In this document: positions 12,516 through 27,140 of the stretch, in pieces | How positions within the stretch are numbered: the first letter of the stretch is position 1 | How the letters are laid out: each line of letters starts with the position of its first letter | DNA from: Nymphaea colorata | Lineage: Eukaryota > Streptophyta > Magnoliopsida > Nymphaeales > Nymphaeaceae | DNA: 64,000 nt | Assembly: GCF_008831285.2 (NCBI RefSeq) | Contig: NC_045149.1 | Location: forward strand, 19,607,035 to 19,671,034 | Direction of reading: 5' to 3' | Notes under the pieces: generated by a model | What the model saw: the letters and a program-made list of their open reading frames with translations, nothing else | Database searches by the model: none | Told to the model about the DNA's origin: nothing | Translations under genes and position numbers: made by a program

Positions 12516-14261
12516 ACCTGTTAGACACTGCTTGGCCCTGTGCTGCAATTTATGCATGCACTTTCTCCAATATGTGCAACGTGTAAAGGAACAATTATTA
12601 ATGAATGGACATATCAAGGATTGATAAGTTTATTCTGATCACCATCTTACTTCAAAAAGATAGCCTGACAAATTCCGTCAAGCTTTCCGTGAATATTCTG
12701 ATGCTAATTTACAAGACATTAACATGCCCATCAACCAACTTTCCCGGTATCCTATGCACTTGCTTGCATACATCAGATAACATTCAAGGCACCAAATAAA
12801 AAACTACTTAGTTAATACAACGAGGACCCACGTTAAGTTTTCTCTCTAGAGAAAGTTTTACAAAATCCTTTTTCATGTTTGATGGAATAAGAACTCACTT
12901 ATCACTTACCTGTAATTTGATCTTCTATTGAATAAAAGAAATCTATAACTCAGGTGCGTTTTTAGTATGTAAAAAGTTCGATTTACATAATCTGTAAATT
13001 TCAAACTTAGGATTTGATAAGCGAGAAACTTGATTTCAGAAACATTTTTCAGGTTGTTTTCTTTCAAAATCACATCTACATGGGAAGTTTTACCAAGAAC
13101 TAAAGAGTTCCTGCTGTGGAACTCTTAGAAATAAATGAACCCATGAATATAACAGGCATGTTGCTTATGCCTTCATAATTGCCACCACTAACTCTTAACC
13201 TTTTAAAGAACGCCACTAATGATCTTTTCCAGCCTACCCACAACCCCGCATTCTGATTGGCTTTGTTCCTTCTCCAAAGCTAAAAAATCACGAACACTTT
13301 ATTTATTCTATACAAAGGCTTCCTTGCTTGTATCATGGTGACAACAAAGTGGCATCTTTTTTTTCTGCAAATCGATAGGTTGGAAGGCATTTCCCAACGA
13401 TGGCATGTGGCCCACAATCTGTGCTTCGAATGCCCTTTTCTTTAGACAGCCATCTTGCCAAGGACAACTTGGAAACTATCTCAGAGAAATGACTCTTTAT
13501 CTTGAGAAAATGAAAGGCAATGAAGAAAAGGAAGAGACAATGGTGGAGCCCTCTGCTATCTCTTTCTCAATAACAATTGACCTAACATTTGATGCATTTT
13601 GAGTGCACACAACGTACAGAAGGAGATCGAGTGGAGTCTTTCCCTTTGTGAAAGTGAGAGAAAGCGTGCCCCCACCATTGCCACTAAAAGCTGAGGTTTG
13701 GTCTGAGATGGAACCTTTGGTCCTTCTGCTAACTTCACTGTCCACAGTAGCGATTGACATGACCTGCAACCTTCATGATTTTGGCCTTGATATTGCCGTG
13801 GGATCCACGACACCGTGAAGCGCCATTGCCCATCCCTACCATCGTCTTCTTATGAGGACTCTTGCAGGCGATCAGGCCCCACCATGGCTGCAGGTCAGTC
13901 TTGCTGGGTCATAAATCAAGTGGGTGGTTGTTTTTTGGTGATGATGTTGTTGTTGTACTCTCCAACTTTTTGCCAGTTAATCAATGCATGGCTTTTTATA
14001 TGTATATCCGAAGAAATTCATTAAAGAAAATGATGTCTTTTTGAATATGTAGATCCAACTTCTTAATGTTTTAACTTTTACGATCCATGATGTGAATGTT
14101 TCTGGCAATGTTGCATGCCAATGAACACGATTTTTTTTTCCTTGGCAATTTTATATCTTTTTAAACGTGCACCTCACATTTCTTAATAGTTTTCCACAGA
14201 AGAATCCTTAAAGATACAGAATCCTGTCAAATCTGTCTAAAAGATCGATTAATGCATCTTC

Positions 14262-14265
14262 TCCC

Positions 14266-14325
<60 letters not shown>
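14262..14325. repeat. Compound microsatellite (CT)n(TA)n
   Basis: About 30 bases of CT repeats run directly into about 34 bases of TA repeats. Confidence 0.95.
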
Positions 14326-14328
<3 letters not shown>

Positions 14329-17300
14329 TGTCACATGCAAGATTCTGTGACACATGATCTCAATTCCATCAAGAAAATGGTGGACGCCATTATGGTCTAA
14401 GGCTAGCTTCTTGGGCATTTCAATCTTTTAGTTCTAAAGGTGCATTATCCCCGCAACGATTTGCTTTGCTTCAGATTCTTGAGCCTTTTCAGCTTCTTGG
14501 CGACAATTATAGATGTACCATACGTTATAAAACATCAAACTAAAGCTTCTGATGTCTAAAGTTTGTCAATCGTTTATATCGTTAGTTACAGGACGCTGAG
14601 ATTCGAACAAACGTATACTTAGCATTGAAGTTTGAAGGATGGATCAAGGAAAGCGAGTTATTGATTGACCTGGAAATTAAGAAAGCAATGAATATCAAAT
14701 CTCTTTCGGTGTCGTGAAATTCTTTTATGTCTCTCTAAGAATTGAAGGAAGAGAAGAAACGTTTTTAAGAGTTAAAAGCAATGTTGTATAATCGGTTCAG
14801 GTATCGATCTGAAACCCTGACGGATACAGTGTTTCCGCCATTTTCAGTCACTTTTCACATTAAATGATTCAGTAAATTTTATTTATATATCGGCCAATAT
14901 TATTGAGGTGGGCCGTTTCATCTCCTTATCATTTTCATATTTAAGTAATATGCAATGCATCAGGCAGATACGGCACGACATACATAACATCAATTACAGG
15001 GTTGGCTGTCTGCATCATTGGCACATCTCTGCATTATATGCGTCAAGAAAATTGGGATTGATGTTCTTGAATTCTTCGATAATCATCTTATGCATTGAAA
15101 CTTCTAACCAGACATTATTGCGTTCATGAATTCCACAAATGATATATTACTAACTTGATAGTGATAGCTTAATTTAAAAAGTATAATTCCAATTAATTTA
15201 CAATGACAAATAATGATTTACGAACATAATTCTTCCATTGCTTATACCTCATAACTGTTATTTGTCCAATATATTGACAAGGAAAACGAAACCATCGATT
15301 TTGCTGGATGCATGGGGATGTATTGCCAAATGAAAGATCCGTCGTTATCATGTGACTCTACACAGCTAAGGTTTTATATGTATAATCTTTAAATTATATC
15401 CGTCTCCTCAAGCATGCCTGACCATATGTACACACGCTCACACACACACACGGAGACACAGATCAGTGCTTTAATTTGTCACTGGTGAAAAAAAAAACAG
15501 TAAAGGTGAATATCTAAATGATATAATGCCGGTAGTTGATTTCATGAATGAAGAAAAGTAAGAGTATTAAATTTTAAAACTTTAAGAAAATGTAATTTAT
15601 CCATCGAATTTCCGTGTTTTTTAGTCATGTAAACAATATATAATACTCTGCACCATCTGTACAATTAAACTTATGAACCCCACTTAAAGGTCATGATAAG
15701 ATAGAAAACATATACAAACAAAAACCTGTAGGTACAAGAACCCCACGTACTATGTTAGACAGTGGACCAAAATATTATAGAGGGAGAAAGAGCAAACAAA
15801 TGAGAGTTAGAGAGAAATTGTTATATATTTGTACTTCAATGTCCACTGTGTGACCTCCTTACAATTGAAATCCTAGATGATTCACATCAAGTCTGTTATA
15901 TGCAAATCTAGTGTTGAGTTTAGAGAACCTAAAATGCTCGCTATTTTGAGCTTCATCTAATCACAACTGCCCCATGCAAAGCATCGGATGAGTTGAGAGA
16001 TATTGGAGGCTAGATGGAGAAGTTTAATATATATTGTTCATCTAAAGTAAATAGATAATTGAGAGAAAAACAATGAGAAAAATGTGTAAAGTCTCATCAC
16101 CTTTTTTCCACTTTTTTTTTCTTAATTGTCAACCATATTGAATTATACTACCTTGGTTCTGAAAAACAACAGTCATTATATATATATATATAAAGAGAAA
16201 AAGAGAGAGAGAGAAAGAGAGACCTTTAGTTTTTCATATTTAATAGCCTCTACTTGCAAGCTTTTGGCTGCCTCACCCACCAACGGTGACATTATAGGCT
16301 CACTGTTGGCACAGATTTCCGCTGCAGACAAAACGGCCATGAATCAAAAACTGAGCTCCACGCTACGACACCCGTGACCGTGAGCAGCTTCCCCATCGGC
16401 CTTCAATACAAAACAAAAGGGGAATAGGAGGGGAGGTCACTGTACTGCCCACAAGACTCGAAAAGGGGTCACGTTCCCTCTGCCCCTTCCCATATCTTCA
16501 ATGTCTTCTTTCCCCCCATAATTCTAACGCATCGATTGCTTACGCAGATTGCAGTAGAGGGGCCACCATCCGCACACCTCCCCACTTGCCTCCAATAATT
16601 TCACAGGCCAATAATGTTTTCTAATCGAAAAAAAGAAAAAACTTTTCGGTTCCTTTAATTTGTAGGAAAATTTTGTCGGCAGATCTCGAAAAAGACGCTT
16701 CGAAAGTGAGAACCTTTAAAACCGATGATAATGAGAGGAAAAATATATTATATTTTTTTCAACGTAGATCATGTACTTAATCTTTGATTAGAGACCGGAA
16801 ACCGGCAAGCCCACGGTCTTAATAAACTTTTTCAAAGTATGTGCTTGATGTTGCTTAATTAGAATAAGATTAGAATCCAGGAAGTGGGCGCCATATGATG
16901 CTGCTAGTTTTCTTGGTCATGAGCTCAAAAAAGGGTAGCTAGATGTAGATGTGACTGTCATTAAATCTTCTATCAACGTTTTCTCCCTCTTTAGTGACGG
17001 TTTTTCGGGGTCAGGATGGCCTGAATTCTTGTAGTATATATTAGGTGTCGTTGATGCCAGAGGTGATATATCTTGGATGTGCATGCATATTTTATGTCAA
17101 GCCTCATGTTTTCGTGAAAAGATCCTTTGTCGTTGCAAAAAAGACCGAAAGGTTTTATGTGATGACGATGAAGAATAGAATGTGAAAGGAATACTAAGAA
17201 AACTAAGACAATATGATGATTGGATTATTGTTTGTCTTCTTTTGATTTAAAAAGAAACAATCATTAGCCAGAGGGAGAGACGTACAAACAATGAATTGCA

Positions 17301-17379
17301 AACGGTAGCATGAGCGACACTCAAGTTGAAAAGATGTACAGTAAGACCACTTAGGTTTCAAGGCAATCTTTAATCTTGC

Positions 17380-17421
17380 GTACCATCCTTAGACAATTTG
17401 GTACCATCCTTAGACAATTTG
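17380..17421. repeat. 21-bp exact tandem repeat, two copies
   Basis: The unit beginning GTACCATCCTTAGACAATT occurs at 17380-17400 and again at 17401-17421 without change. Confidence 0.95.
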
Positions 17422-20400
17422 GCTAACTGATCTTTCCCAATTCTACAAACAAGATGGGGGATTTCATACCTCGAAACCCAGTGTTGTTAAAATCGGTCTA
17501 TTCGATGAGAATTAGTGGAAAACTCAATTTGATTCAAAAACCAATTCAAGGGTGCCATGTGTTATTTTTTAAATATAATTAAATTTTTTTATAAACTATC
17601 TCATTTTAACTATGTTTTACATTTTTTCATTTCTTAAATAATGATTTTTAAATGTTTTTACCCATTCATATATGTATATGAAAGAGGGCAAAAAGGTCAT
17701 TCTATATACATGTGCAAAGTACTTTGGCAAGTCAGGAAGCCTGTGCTCCCTTTGGCTTATGTGAGGCTTTGGCGTTGTACGTGTAAAAAAGTATTTTGCC
17801 AAGTAACCTATGCCCCCTTTGGCTTATTATTTGACGCTGACCTCGGATACCAGCACTTGATTCAACTCCACAAATTTTTTTCTTTCAAATTAATGAGATA
17901 AAACCTAAAGGCTTTTCCAGACAACAAGGTAATGCACATAAAAATTGATAATTGATAGTGTTTTCCAAAATGAATTTTTTACAAAAGGAAAAAAAGAGTT
18001 AAAAGTATCCACCTTTTGGCGCCATACAAGACAAACAAATGGATATGTTCAAGCAAGCACAAGGATTGTGACTCGTCGCTTGGCAAAACTCTACTGCTTC
18101 TTTGTTTCTCTTGTCTTCGGAGTCCAGGATTGTGTCGGTGTCTGGTGCTGATCACTTAATATATACAAACTAATAATAATAAATACAATGTAAAATGAAG
18201 TTATTAAACACTTATAAGCTAAAAATGAAACTCCTATATCATTCTAACACAAAATGACAAGCTCACAATTCATTTCCAAACCAATCAATTGCCCTAAAAC
18301 TTTCTGACATAGAATTGGAACCAATTAACTATATGAACTCACTATCCTTGTATGAACTAAGCTGGGTGAGCACAATTTATGATAACTATTTCATTTTTTC
18401 CAAAAAAAATGAAATGAGGTTCTCATGAACTGTGGAAAACTTGGTACGATCAGTGCTCAACTGGTCCTGGTCTGCTCACTTTCTCTCTCTTCCCACATGT
18501 TTTGTTCATACGACTTGTAATGATAGAAAGATCCAAAGGAAAAGAGAAAATAGTGCTACACTATGCTGCCATAAATTTTGATTGTGCCCTGTCCTTCTTT
18601 CTCTCTCTACACTGCTAGAAGGGCTCGGCGTACATGTAGCCTTTGTCACACTCAAAACGAGGGAGGTACGTTGGTCAGGTCTCTTTCTCCAATGAATTAT
18701 ACTATGGGTACAATCTGGAACATTGATTTATTAACCATCCTGACCTGATCTGACCTGACCACCCACACCTCACCAGTACATGGCACCTTGGATTGCACGG
18801 AGGCCTACTTTGGATTATGCAAAAATGCCAAACGATCCCAAGATACGACGTCAACGGCTTGCTAACATCGAATTAGTGACTCCTAATCGCATACATTCGG
18901 TCCAGGGGCGGTAAAGAATCATGAGTACAAACTCTAATTAAACTATGTATAAATGTCTAGATCCAAGGTCCGATCAATATTCTATTTGTGACTTTTTGTT
19001 ATGATTTGAGGAAAAAGTTTAGTTTTGTATTAAAGATTTTTAAAAATTTTTGTGGGTTTGTAAAGATGTTTCAGGCATATGATTACTTGTCTTCATTTAT
19101 AATCTCTTTGAGGTAGAAATTAAAGCTGCCAGGTAAAAACTGCTACAGTGTGAGCCTGAATTTGATTTGGAAGTGGGTCGGGTTGTTGCATTATTTCCTG
19201 TATTTAAAAATTTATGCTGAATCCACTGAATCCACATTAAGTAGCGTCTCATTAAGTTAGATATGTAGAACATTGAAACCCAACTTGAATATGACTTCAC
19301 TTCCCTGTTCGATTAGATCTCTTTTAAGTGATATTATCATTCGATCTAGCAATCTTGTAAATATCGGTTTTTGGTTTAAATAGAAAGCCTTGAGAATGTA
19401 TTGTGTATCGAGGATGTGTACCTCTTTGCTAATTCCCTCAAAAAAATAATATTGACGCTAAAATTTGGGACTAATCCTTCTAGACTAACTTTGGTGTAAA
19501 ACACTCAAGGTCATATTCTTATGCTACCAAGATTATCGGTTGCTTTGGTGCATAGGTGGACTTCGAGTACATTGTTCAATTCATTGCCATCATTTACAAT
19601 CCATATGAGTAATACACTGAAGCATGACAACAACCAAAATTTAGAACAAAACCTGATCTTAAACTCATCCAAACAAGATTGCGACTTTCAAATTAAACAA
19701 AATGATACTTCGAGTAGTATAAAAATGAATATGGAGGGTGAGGTTACCAACTAAGGTAACTTTCTTTGAGTGAATTGACAAACCTGGGTTAGATGAGGAT
19801 GTCATCCAAATGCGCCTTAATTTTTTTTCTGTCGCTTACTTTTCTGTCGTTGTTATTGCGAGTGTACTTTCGTCAATGTATATACAACTTCTTAGCATGC
19901 TTAATTAAGAGCTTCCCATTAAGAAAGATGAAGTAGGGTAAATTTACTCCATGTAAGAATGTGAAAGTACTCAAACTGAAACCCTCATGTGAGAGGCAGT
20001 GAAATTCCCTTTCATGCACCTCTGTTTTAACTGCTGGCTGTTTCATCCTTCCACTACCAATTAAAAAAGCACAAACATGCTACAATGGCAGGCATGCAAC
20101 CCCCCAAAAAAAAAGTAACCCAAAAGAAAACAAAGTAAATATTTGGATGAACATGGTAAAAACAACAAAAATCACACCTACATCATCTCAAAGCATGCAT
20201 TGGGTGTTATACTCATTGGGCATGTATGTCTTTGGACTGAATCAAGTCATCCATGCCATAGGACGGGAATTTGTACAGCGGGCCATGGTGCACGACATAA
20301 ATGTCATATTATTAAAGGGCATGTACATCTTTCTACGGCTTGGGATATCGATAATTTGGCAACAAAAACACTTTGTGAATGTCTTATAAATCTAACTCAA

Positions 20401-21600
20401 AACTTAGAATTTGATTCATAAAACAAAAGTTGTAGTGTTTGATGAAATGTCTTAATTTACAGCAGATTAAAGTGTTTTTACTATCAAACAACCCCAAAAG
20501 GACTCCATAATAAAACTCTTTGGGGTGTTAAAGTTAAACATATAACCTGCTCCCCATCATGTTGACTGCATGTGTATACAGTAAAGTCTCTGTCCTTGAA
20601 ACCACGGCAGCAGTTTGCTGAGCTCCCAACAATTTTAATGATTTTTTTTTATGGGAAAAGAAAATAGTCTGTCGGTCCAAAACTCACAAGCGCAGTATAT
20701 TTTTACTGCACATAAGAAACAGTGGTAACTGCTTTGAGGACAAAATGATGTTGATCTTTTCTAGTGAATTATTCGGTTCGTACTTTTAAATTTAGTGTGT
20801 ACACTGAGACAAGATGTCAAGGACAGTATGTCAAATTTCACTTATTTCATTTCTTAATGGGAAGCAAAATCAGTAGTACAGATTAAAATTTTACATTTTA
20901 GAAAATTTACATTTACATTAAAAAAACAAACAAAATGTCATTGAAATTATGTCACAAACACTTTGCCACATACATGCCTGTATACCTACAAACACAAACA
21001 TACATAAGAGCCAAAATCCGAAAGTAAGCTATCACTTCACAGCACAGCTTGATAACGTATGGGACTGCATGTTCTGAGAGTATCGTCGACGGATTTCTTC
21101 CGTTGTTAGGATGTTCGGACCTTACACACACACAAAACCAAGACTATATATATATATATTAGCGCATAGATTAAGCTAAACATTTGTATGGATGGTCTGT
21201 ATTTTTCAGGAAAGCAATCAAGCCCAACTTTTTGTTCCAACTTTTTATCTATGGCAGGCCAATTTTATATTTCATTGCTGTTTGAAACTTAAAAAGGAGT
21301 TCCTTTGGCTACAGAGGACGTGCTCGTGATTCACTTTTTCAGGCCTGACAGACACGCACGCCCTGTGGCGAAGTAGCCGCCGACCGATCTCCGGCCACTA
21401 GTCTCCAAGCCATCGGACCCTACCAGGGAATCCGGCTACACCGCCATTGATGTCACGATTTTAGAACATATAGAACTCAATATTTTGAGAGAACAGGCAG
21501 CGGTATAATAGCTTTCAAGGTATTTTTATCATTTTTTGAATGAATAGAAAAGAATTGTTCTCCTCCCTGTAGAAGGAGAGAGAGAGAGAGAGAGAAAGAG

Positions 21601-23606
21601 TCAAGACATGTAGACTTGGACAGTGGCAGTCTTGGGGGAGAAGCAGAGTGGGCACTTCTCCGACCTCCCGTCGCACTCACTGCAGAGGCAGAGGTGCCGG
21701 CACGGCAGCACCAACACCGACACCTCCCTCGTCCCGCACACCTTACACCCCATTACCCTCCTCCTCCTCCCCTTCTGCTCATCTGCCTCCACCTCCCCAA
21801 CTCCTCCGCCTCCGTCGCATCCCGACTTGGCGGCGGCGTCTTTATCTGCCGCCTCCCCGTAGCTGCAGCACTCGCCGTTGTCCCCCTGTCCCTCCTCCAG
21901 CGAGGAGGGCGCCTTGGCGTTGTTGTTACCATCGGCGTTGGCGTTGGACAGCAGCAGCAGCTCCAGGTCCCGACGCAGCGCCACCACCGTGGCCTCGTTG
22001 GCCTGCGCGAGGTTCCGCCACACCTGCCCCTCCACCAGCAGCGCCCTCACTTTCTCCTCGAGCGCGCTGTTCCGCCGGTTCATGCTCTCAATCTCCTCGT
22101 CCTTCCCCCTCAGTATCCGCTGCATCCCCACCTCCGCCGCCGCCACCACCTGCCTCCAGTAGCTCCTCCTCTTCTCCTCCAGCTCTGCCCGTGTCTTCTC
22201 CGTCTGTAGCGGGAGAGAAAGAAACCGATCGGGATCAGTTGGCCACCATTAGAAGAAAGAAACAGAACCAACTTACTAGATACGAAAGTTGAGACACAAA
22301 AAGCAGTCCCCAAATCAACTAAACAATAAAAAATGAGAATCTCTTCTTTACGTGACAGTAATATCCAGAAAAAAAGTGGGATAAAGGTTGAGTACAACAC
22401 AGTGCAGTTGCGTTTTCGCTTTAGTGCAAGAATTGCAGGTAAAGCGGCCACACTTGGACTTCAAAAACTTGTCGATCATGGAAAACACTTGATTTATTTT
22501 TTCAAGAAAAACCAAAAGAAATTATTCATTGGTGGATACATTGGTCATTGTCTTACGTGGTTGTGAGTTCCCACGCTATCTGGGCAGAGATAAAAAAGAA
22601 GGCGTGATCTCCCCGGCTACGTCAAAACGATGCATCCGTACGTCCAGACGTGCAAAGTAAATGGGAACCCGTCTTTTTTTTCCCGCTTTTCTATATAAAA
22701 CTCTGACTACCTTTTATAAGCTTCTGATTCGTTTATTAAAATGCGATTCTTTTGAAACCAACGCTTGTCATGATCAATTTTCAGCTAACCAAAACTTCAA
22801 TCGTATAATCTCTATTCCCTTCTCCATTTCTAACTTGTGAGAACATATATAAAGACCTGCTCGAACTGAGAATCTCGTGACTGGTCAGTGCCCATAAATG
22901 TCCGGAACCGGAAGTAGATATATCTTAATTAAAAATTAGTAAAATTAATAAAGGATCAAGAGAAGAGAAGGGAGAGAGAGAGGTGTTTACTTGGAGAGCT
23001 ACGAATCGATCGAGCTCTTGGCATTGACGCTGGACTTTGACCAAAATCTCCCGGTCAAACACCGACCGGAATTCATCCCTCCCGCGCTTCCTCGACGCAG
23101 AGAATCCGCATGAGAAGTCGTCGGCCGGGTTCTCCACGATCGGACTGACGCCTGAATGCCAACGGCGAGAAGAAGAAAATGAAACAAAAAAAATTCATCA
23201 GTTTTGCAATCTCGGCAACTCAATGCTTATGAATTCAATAATAAAGGATTTGATTTTCTCCGTAAGGAAGAAAGCTACGGGCTTACTGGACTAGTAGAAC
23301 AAGAGTAGATTAGTGAATCGATATATATTGGCATTACTTTTAATCCTTTTCGACTCACCTTGAAGTATGAACGGAGAGAAATTCGAAGAGAAATTCTGGC
23401 CTTCTTGAAGCGGGAAACCGCCGGCGATCGGGTTCACGAAATTCCTGAAGCGAACAACCAGAAGCATTCCTTTCTATTAGACATCCAGTAATCATGAATC
23501 GACGAACCCAGAAAAACAGAATCCAGAGACGGAGAAAGCAACCATACCTGCTAGCGATTTCCGCCATTAATGAATTAGTGGGAGCTTCGAATGGTTGCAA
23601 AAACAT
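21601..23606 (-). CDS. BOI-like RING E3 ubiquitin-protein ligase
   Basis: Four exons on the minus strand, 23606-23548, 23444-23359, 23151-22991 and 22203-21601, all with GT-AG borders and matching phases, give 302 aa and a TGA stop. The C-terminal C3HC4 RING has ligands Cys255, Cys258, Cys270, His272, Cys276, Cys279, Cys286 and Cys289, and the protein ends VQVYMS. Before it lie a coiled-coil region (about 103-185) and the family's conserved VWRNLAQANEA segment near residue 164. This layout is that of BOI (BOTRYTIS SUSCEPTIBLE1 INTERACTOR) and BOI-related ligases, which take part in ubiquitination and restrain cell death and gibberellin responses; the role here is inferred. The start is the first ATG after an in-frame stop; a second ATG at 23567 is possible. 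The last exon is much more GC-rich than its surroundings. A Gly/Glu-rich linker (about 195-250) separates coiled coil and RING. The (GA)n run at 21576-21596 falls in the likely 3' UTR. Confidence 0.93.
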
Positions 23607-24175
23607 GGAAAACCGACGAAATGGCGAATTGGGTCCTCCTTTGAACTCCAAAAACGAAGTTGGTCGCTCTTCTTATCCAAGGAAAACCAGTGAGCAGAAG
23701 AGAAGAACCGGCTTTTGCTTCCACTCGGCAGAAAGACGAGCTATGAAACGAAAAATGGTTGGTCTGTCCGCCTCGAAACACGGTCTCCTTACAGAGAGAG
23801 AGAAGAAAAAAGAAAGAACCAACAGAGAAATCCCTGTTTCCAGCAAAAGATCAGAGGCTCGGTATTCTTCCTTCGCTTCTGCTTCAAAGCAATTTATCGA
23901 AAAGCAGAGATGCAAGAAGAGGAGGACAAGCTACACGAAAGAGAAGCAATTGACGGGAACAGCGGGGCTTCTGTGTCTCAACCTGTGACGGTGTGGATCT
24001 GGAAGGGAAGGACAATGATAGAAGAGAAGGAACGGAATGAATGGGATCTGGCCTTTGTGGGATTTAAGGGCGAGGTGCCTTACGAATCGGCGTACCGAAT
24101 GGCGCCATCGTTGATGCCGATGGAACGGTGAAGGCTGAAAAGAAAGTCCAACTGGATTTCGCTATTCGGGTGCTC

Positions 24176-24182
24176 ACTTATA
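24176..24182 (-). promoter_or_regulatory. Possible TATA box for the BOI-like gene
   Basis: The minus strand reads CCCCTATAAGTGAG here, about 570 bp upstream of the chosen ATG. That distance would need a long or spliced leader. A second AT-rich candidate (AATAAATAG, 24272-24280) lies further up. Neither is proven. Confidence 0.25.
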
Positions 24183-26370
24183 GGGGGAGGAAAGAGACCA
24201 CAAATTGGAAGAGAGATCTTTTCTTCTCTTCCACTTCTCCCTTTTATCTGTTTTTGGATCCAAAATTAACTGCTATTTATTCATTTGAATAATGACTAAA
24301 AATAACCAAGCTGGCAGTTCAAGAAGAAAAAGAAAAGTAACTCATATTCTTGGCACCAGCAATCAGCCGCGTTTATGATAAATAAGAAAATAAATAATTA
24401 AAAATAAATGCTGCTGACATAGCACAATTTCATGTCAGTGCTCATTTAACAAAAAGCCCGAGCAATTTTCCATCAAAGAACAATCTTTTACTCCTTATTT
24501 TAAAAAGGATGCACCATTACTAGCTTTCTTGAAAATGAGCCACAAATTTTCTCCCAAATAACAATAAAGAAGTAAACAATAGCAGCAAGATGCCAAGATT
24601 ATTTGAACAATCAAGGTTAAAAAACAACTTGGTAAATTTCAAAAAAAGTTGCTCTATTTGCATTTGGCAATTGTGGAAAAAACCTGGGACTAAGGTTGGA
24701 AATGAACAAGAAAGTTGGCCTTGAGGGAAAGCTTCCTAAAGTTTGTGTGAAGGGATTCAGAGGTTGGCTGTCACTCTTTAAAAGACTCCCAACGTAAATA
24801 AGCAAGTTCTGACTCCAAAGGCAAGATGACAATACATGTGCACCTTTTGCCCAATTCATAATGGACATATTAATGTCTTGGGAATGTAGAACAGTAAAAA
24901 GAAAGAAAAGTTAAAACGTATTATAGCATTTCTTGTTTGGTGAACTTTGTTATGGTTTACAAGGTGGAAAGTCATTCCCATATATGTAAAAGCAAGCTAA
25001 ATTGCTTTTATTTTTCGAAATTGTTCATTGACGAATAATTTTCTTTAAAAAGTGCAGGAGATAACTCCCAATCTGCAGTTTCATGGATCGATGTCTCCTG
25101 CTTTAAAGGAATCTTTTTGTTGGTGTAATGTTTTTTTTTTTTTCTTTGACTTTGTCAATTTCTCGAGATAGAACAGATCTAGTTTGAATAGTTTAGGAGC
25201 TAACTGATGTGTGGATTCAAATAACAATCGAGTCCTAAATCTAAGGAAATGACTCTCGAGTATCTCGAGCTCCTTAAAATAGCTCGAATGGCGGTAGAGT
25301 CGCGCCCCTGTTTAATTTGATAAATCCAAGTTAGTTAAAAGGATTGTTTTCCAATACTATTTCATGGGATTTAGAACTTAAATCACCATTTTAGGCTTCT
25401 GGCAATGATATACATTCTTCTAGAGTAAAGCCCAAGGTTTTTTTACCTTTTCGCATGTTTCTTATGAGAATGGAAGTTCCGTGATATCTCTTTGGTTTTC
25501 TTGTCGAAAAAGTTTTGAACACACACACACACATGTGTGTGTGTGTGTGCGTGCGTGTGTCTATACATATAGGTTCATTCATGTGTTTTTTGGTTAAGCT
25601 AAGCCAATTAGTAGTTGTCTTATAATTGATTAAGTAGGAAATCCATATGTGTATTAATGCAGCTATTTCCATGCTTCGATGTGTTTTGCCTAGTCACATA
25701 GGCTGGTGTTGCTGTTTTGGATGTTCACATGTTCATATTTGGTATTCAAATTTATACTCTTAATAAGAATAAAAAAGAAATTCTACCCAATATGCAAATC
25801 GGAATTCACAATCCAGAAAAGTCTATGCCATATCCAAACCCAAATCTGAATTCACAATCTGAATCCAATCTGGACCTGGTTTTTAAATTCACATCCAAAT
25901 ATAAATCCAACTTTTAAACCGAACCTGAACACATTATGATGTATTAAGAATCAACTTTCAAAATGAACATTGAATATAAGATATTTTTTTAGAACTAAGT
26001 CTGACCTGAATCCGAGTCTGATCGGGCATCTGTTTATATCCACGTCCAAACCTAATCGGATGTCATTTCTAAGTCCGAATCCACTCTAATTTCTTAATCA
26101 GATGTTAATTTTTTTCTATATATGATTTTTTGGAAGCATTTCGGTTGGCTGTCGGACATCCCTAGCTTTAAGCAATTGAAAATCAGCCCTTCCTATAACA
26201 CTAAACATTTGGAGGTAAAAGATCAAGTATTTTCATAAGTTACCTCTTGAACCCAAATGTTTCATAGTCAATAAGCAATTATGGACGCACGTCAAGATTA
26301 AGTTAAAATTATATTTGCAGTTTGCACGCATGAATTATGTAGAACAAAATTAATAGTTAATTTATGTAAG

Positions 26371-26415
<45 letters not shown>

Positions 26416-26603
26416 GTTTATCTAAATGTTTAGATCAAGCATTTGACAACGATATTATTTACACAATTTAAAAGTATATGATCACGACAAAAGTAACATG
26501 GAATTGTATATTATTGTTGTGCTTTGTCAAATATAGAGAAGCTTGTCCCGGTAGGAAACTTAACTGGTGGTTTATTATGCCATATCTACGATCTCCTTCC
26601 AAT

Positions 26604-26730
26604 CAGCGGCGGAGCCACATGGTGGCTAGCATTAGTGTGGGCAGTTGCCCACACGAGCCTCACAAACTTTGCTTATTTTTATGTTAATAATTTTATATAT
26701 TTGGTTGTTTACATTATAGGTGCCCCTTAA
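26604..26730. repeat. Dispersed repeat fragment with hairpin (copy 2)
   Basis: This copy begins AGCGGCGGAGCCACATGGTGG and carries the hairpin GTGTGGGCA-GT-TGCCCACAC (arms 26635-26643 and 26646-26654). The AT-rich part that follows, up to the CTTAAAA near 26730, aligns with 41-115 at the window start. A short GGCGGTGCCACC match near 55250 could be a further remnant. Confidence 0.6.
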
Positions 26731-27140
26731 AACGTTAATGTTATCGAACTATTAATGTTATTGAACTAATGATCCCACCAGCCAAGATTTCTTTCTCCGC
26801 TTGTGCTTCCAATAGTACCAACTTTAAGTCTATGAGGAAGTCTTCTTACACACTCAAAATTTTAACTCAGGCAAGCTAGCGCATTACATCACATATCCTG
26901 TAGAATTTAAGCATGAACTCTCTTGTCGATTTCCTGACTGACCAGTCATTTTCATTACTTTAAATCCAGCTTTTAATTTAATTGGTAGCTAGTCGAGTGA
27001 CTTTTAAGGCAAGTTTTGTCCAACTTAACTAAACCAAGGAGTCCAATGATCAACTTCACATTTCTAATTTGCCAAGCCCTTAGGTTGATAAGGGCTTGAG
27101 GTTAACATGGATGCACCTACTTTGAAGGTGGGGTGCATCA

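Larger units (their letters stand above)
5489..21600. other. 16-kb gene-poor intergenic region
   Basis: No open frame here resembles a known protein, and I found no spliced gene. Contents are simple repeats (GA-rich near 8105-8310 and 11576-11586, (CT)n near 12489-12515, compound (CT)(TA) at 14262-14325), the tandem duplications and MITE listed separately, and a poly-T run near 10333-10351. Two adjacent short hairpins lie at 10414-10434 and 10438-10453. Unrecognised genes or non-coding RNAs could be present. Confidence 0.5.

Noticed and set aside
13497-13769. 90-codon minus-strand frame ending in a Ser/Phe-rich stretch
   Set aside because: No homology recognised; overlapping frames of similar length are open on both strands.
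21616-22292. Long plus-strand frames (197 and 214 codons) over the RING gene
   Set aside because: They are antisense to the GC-rich last exon of the BOI-like gene; their Pro/Ser/Arg-rich translation is a composition artefact.
23715-24131. 138-codon plus-strand frame upstream of the BOI-like gene
   Set aside because: It lies over the probable leader and promoter of the minus-strand gene, and I see no domain in it.
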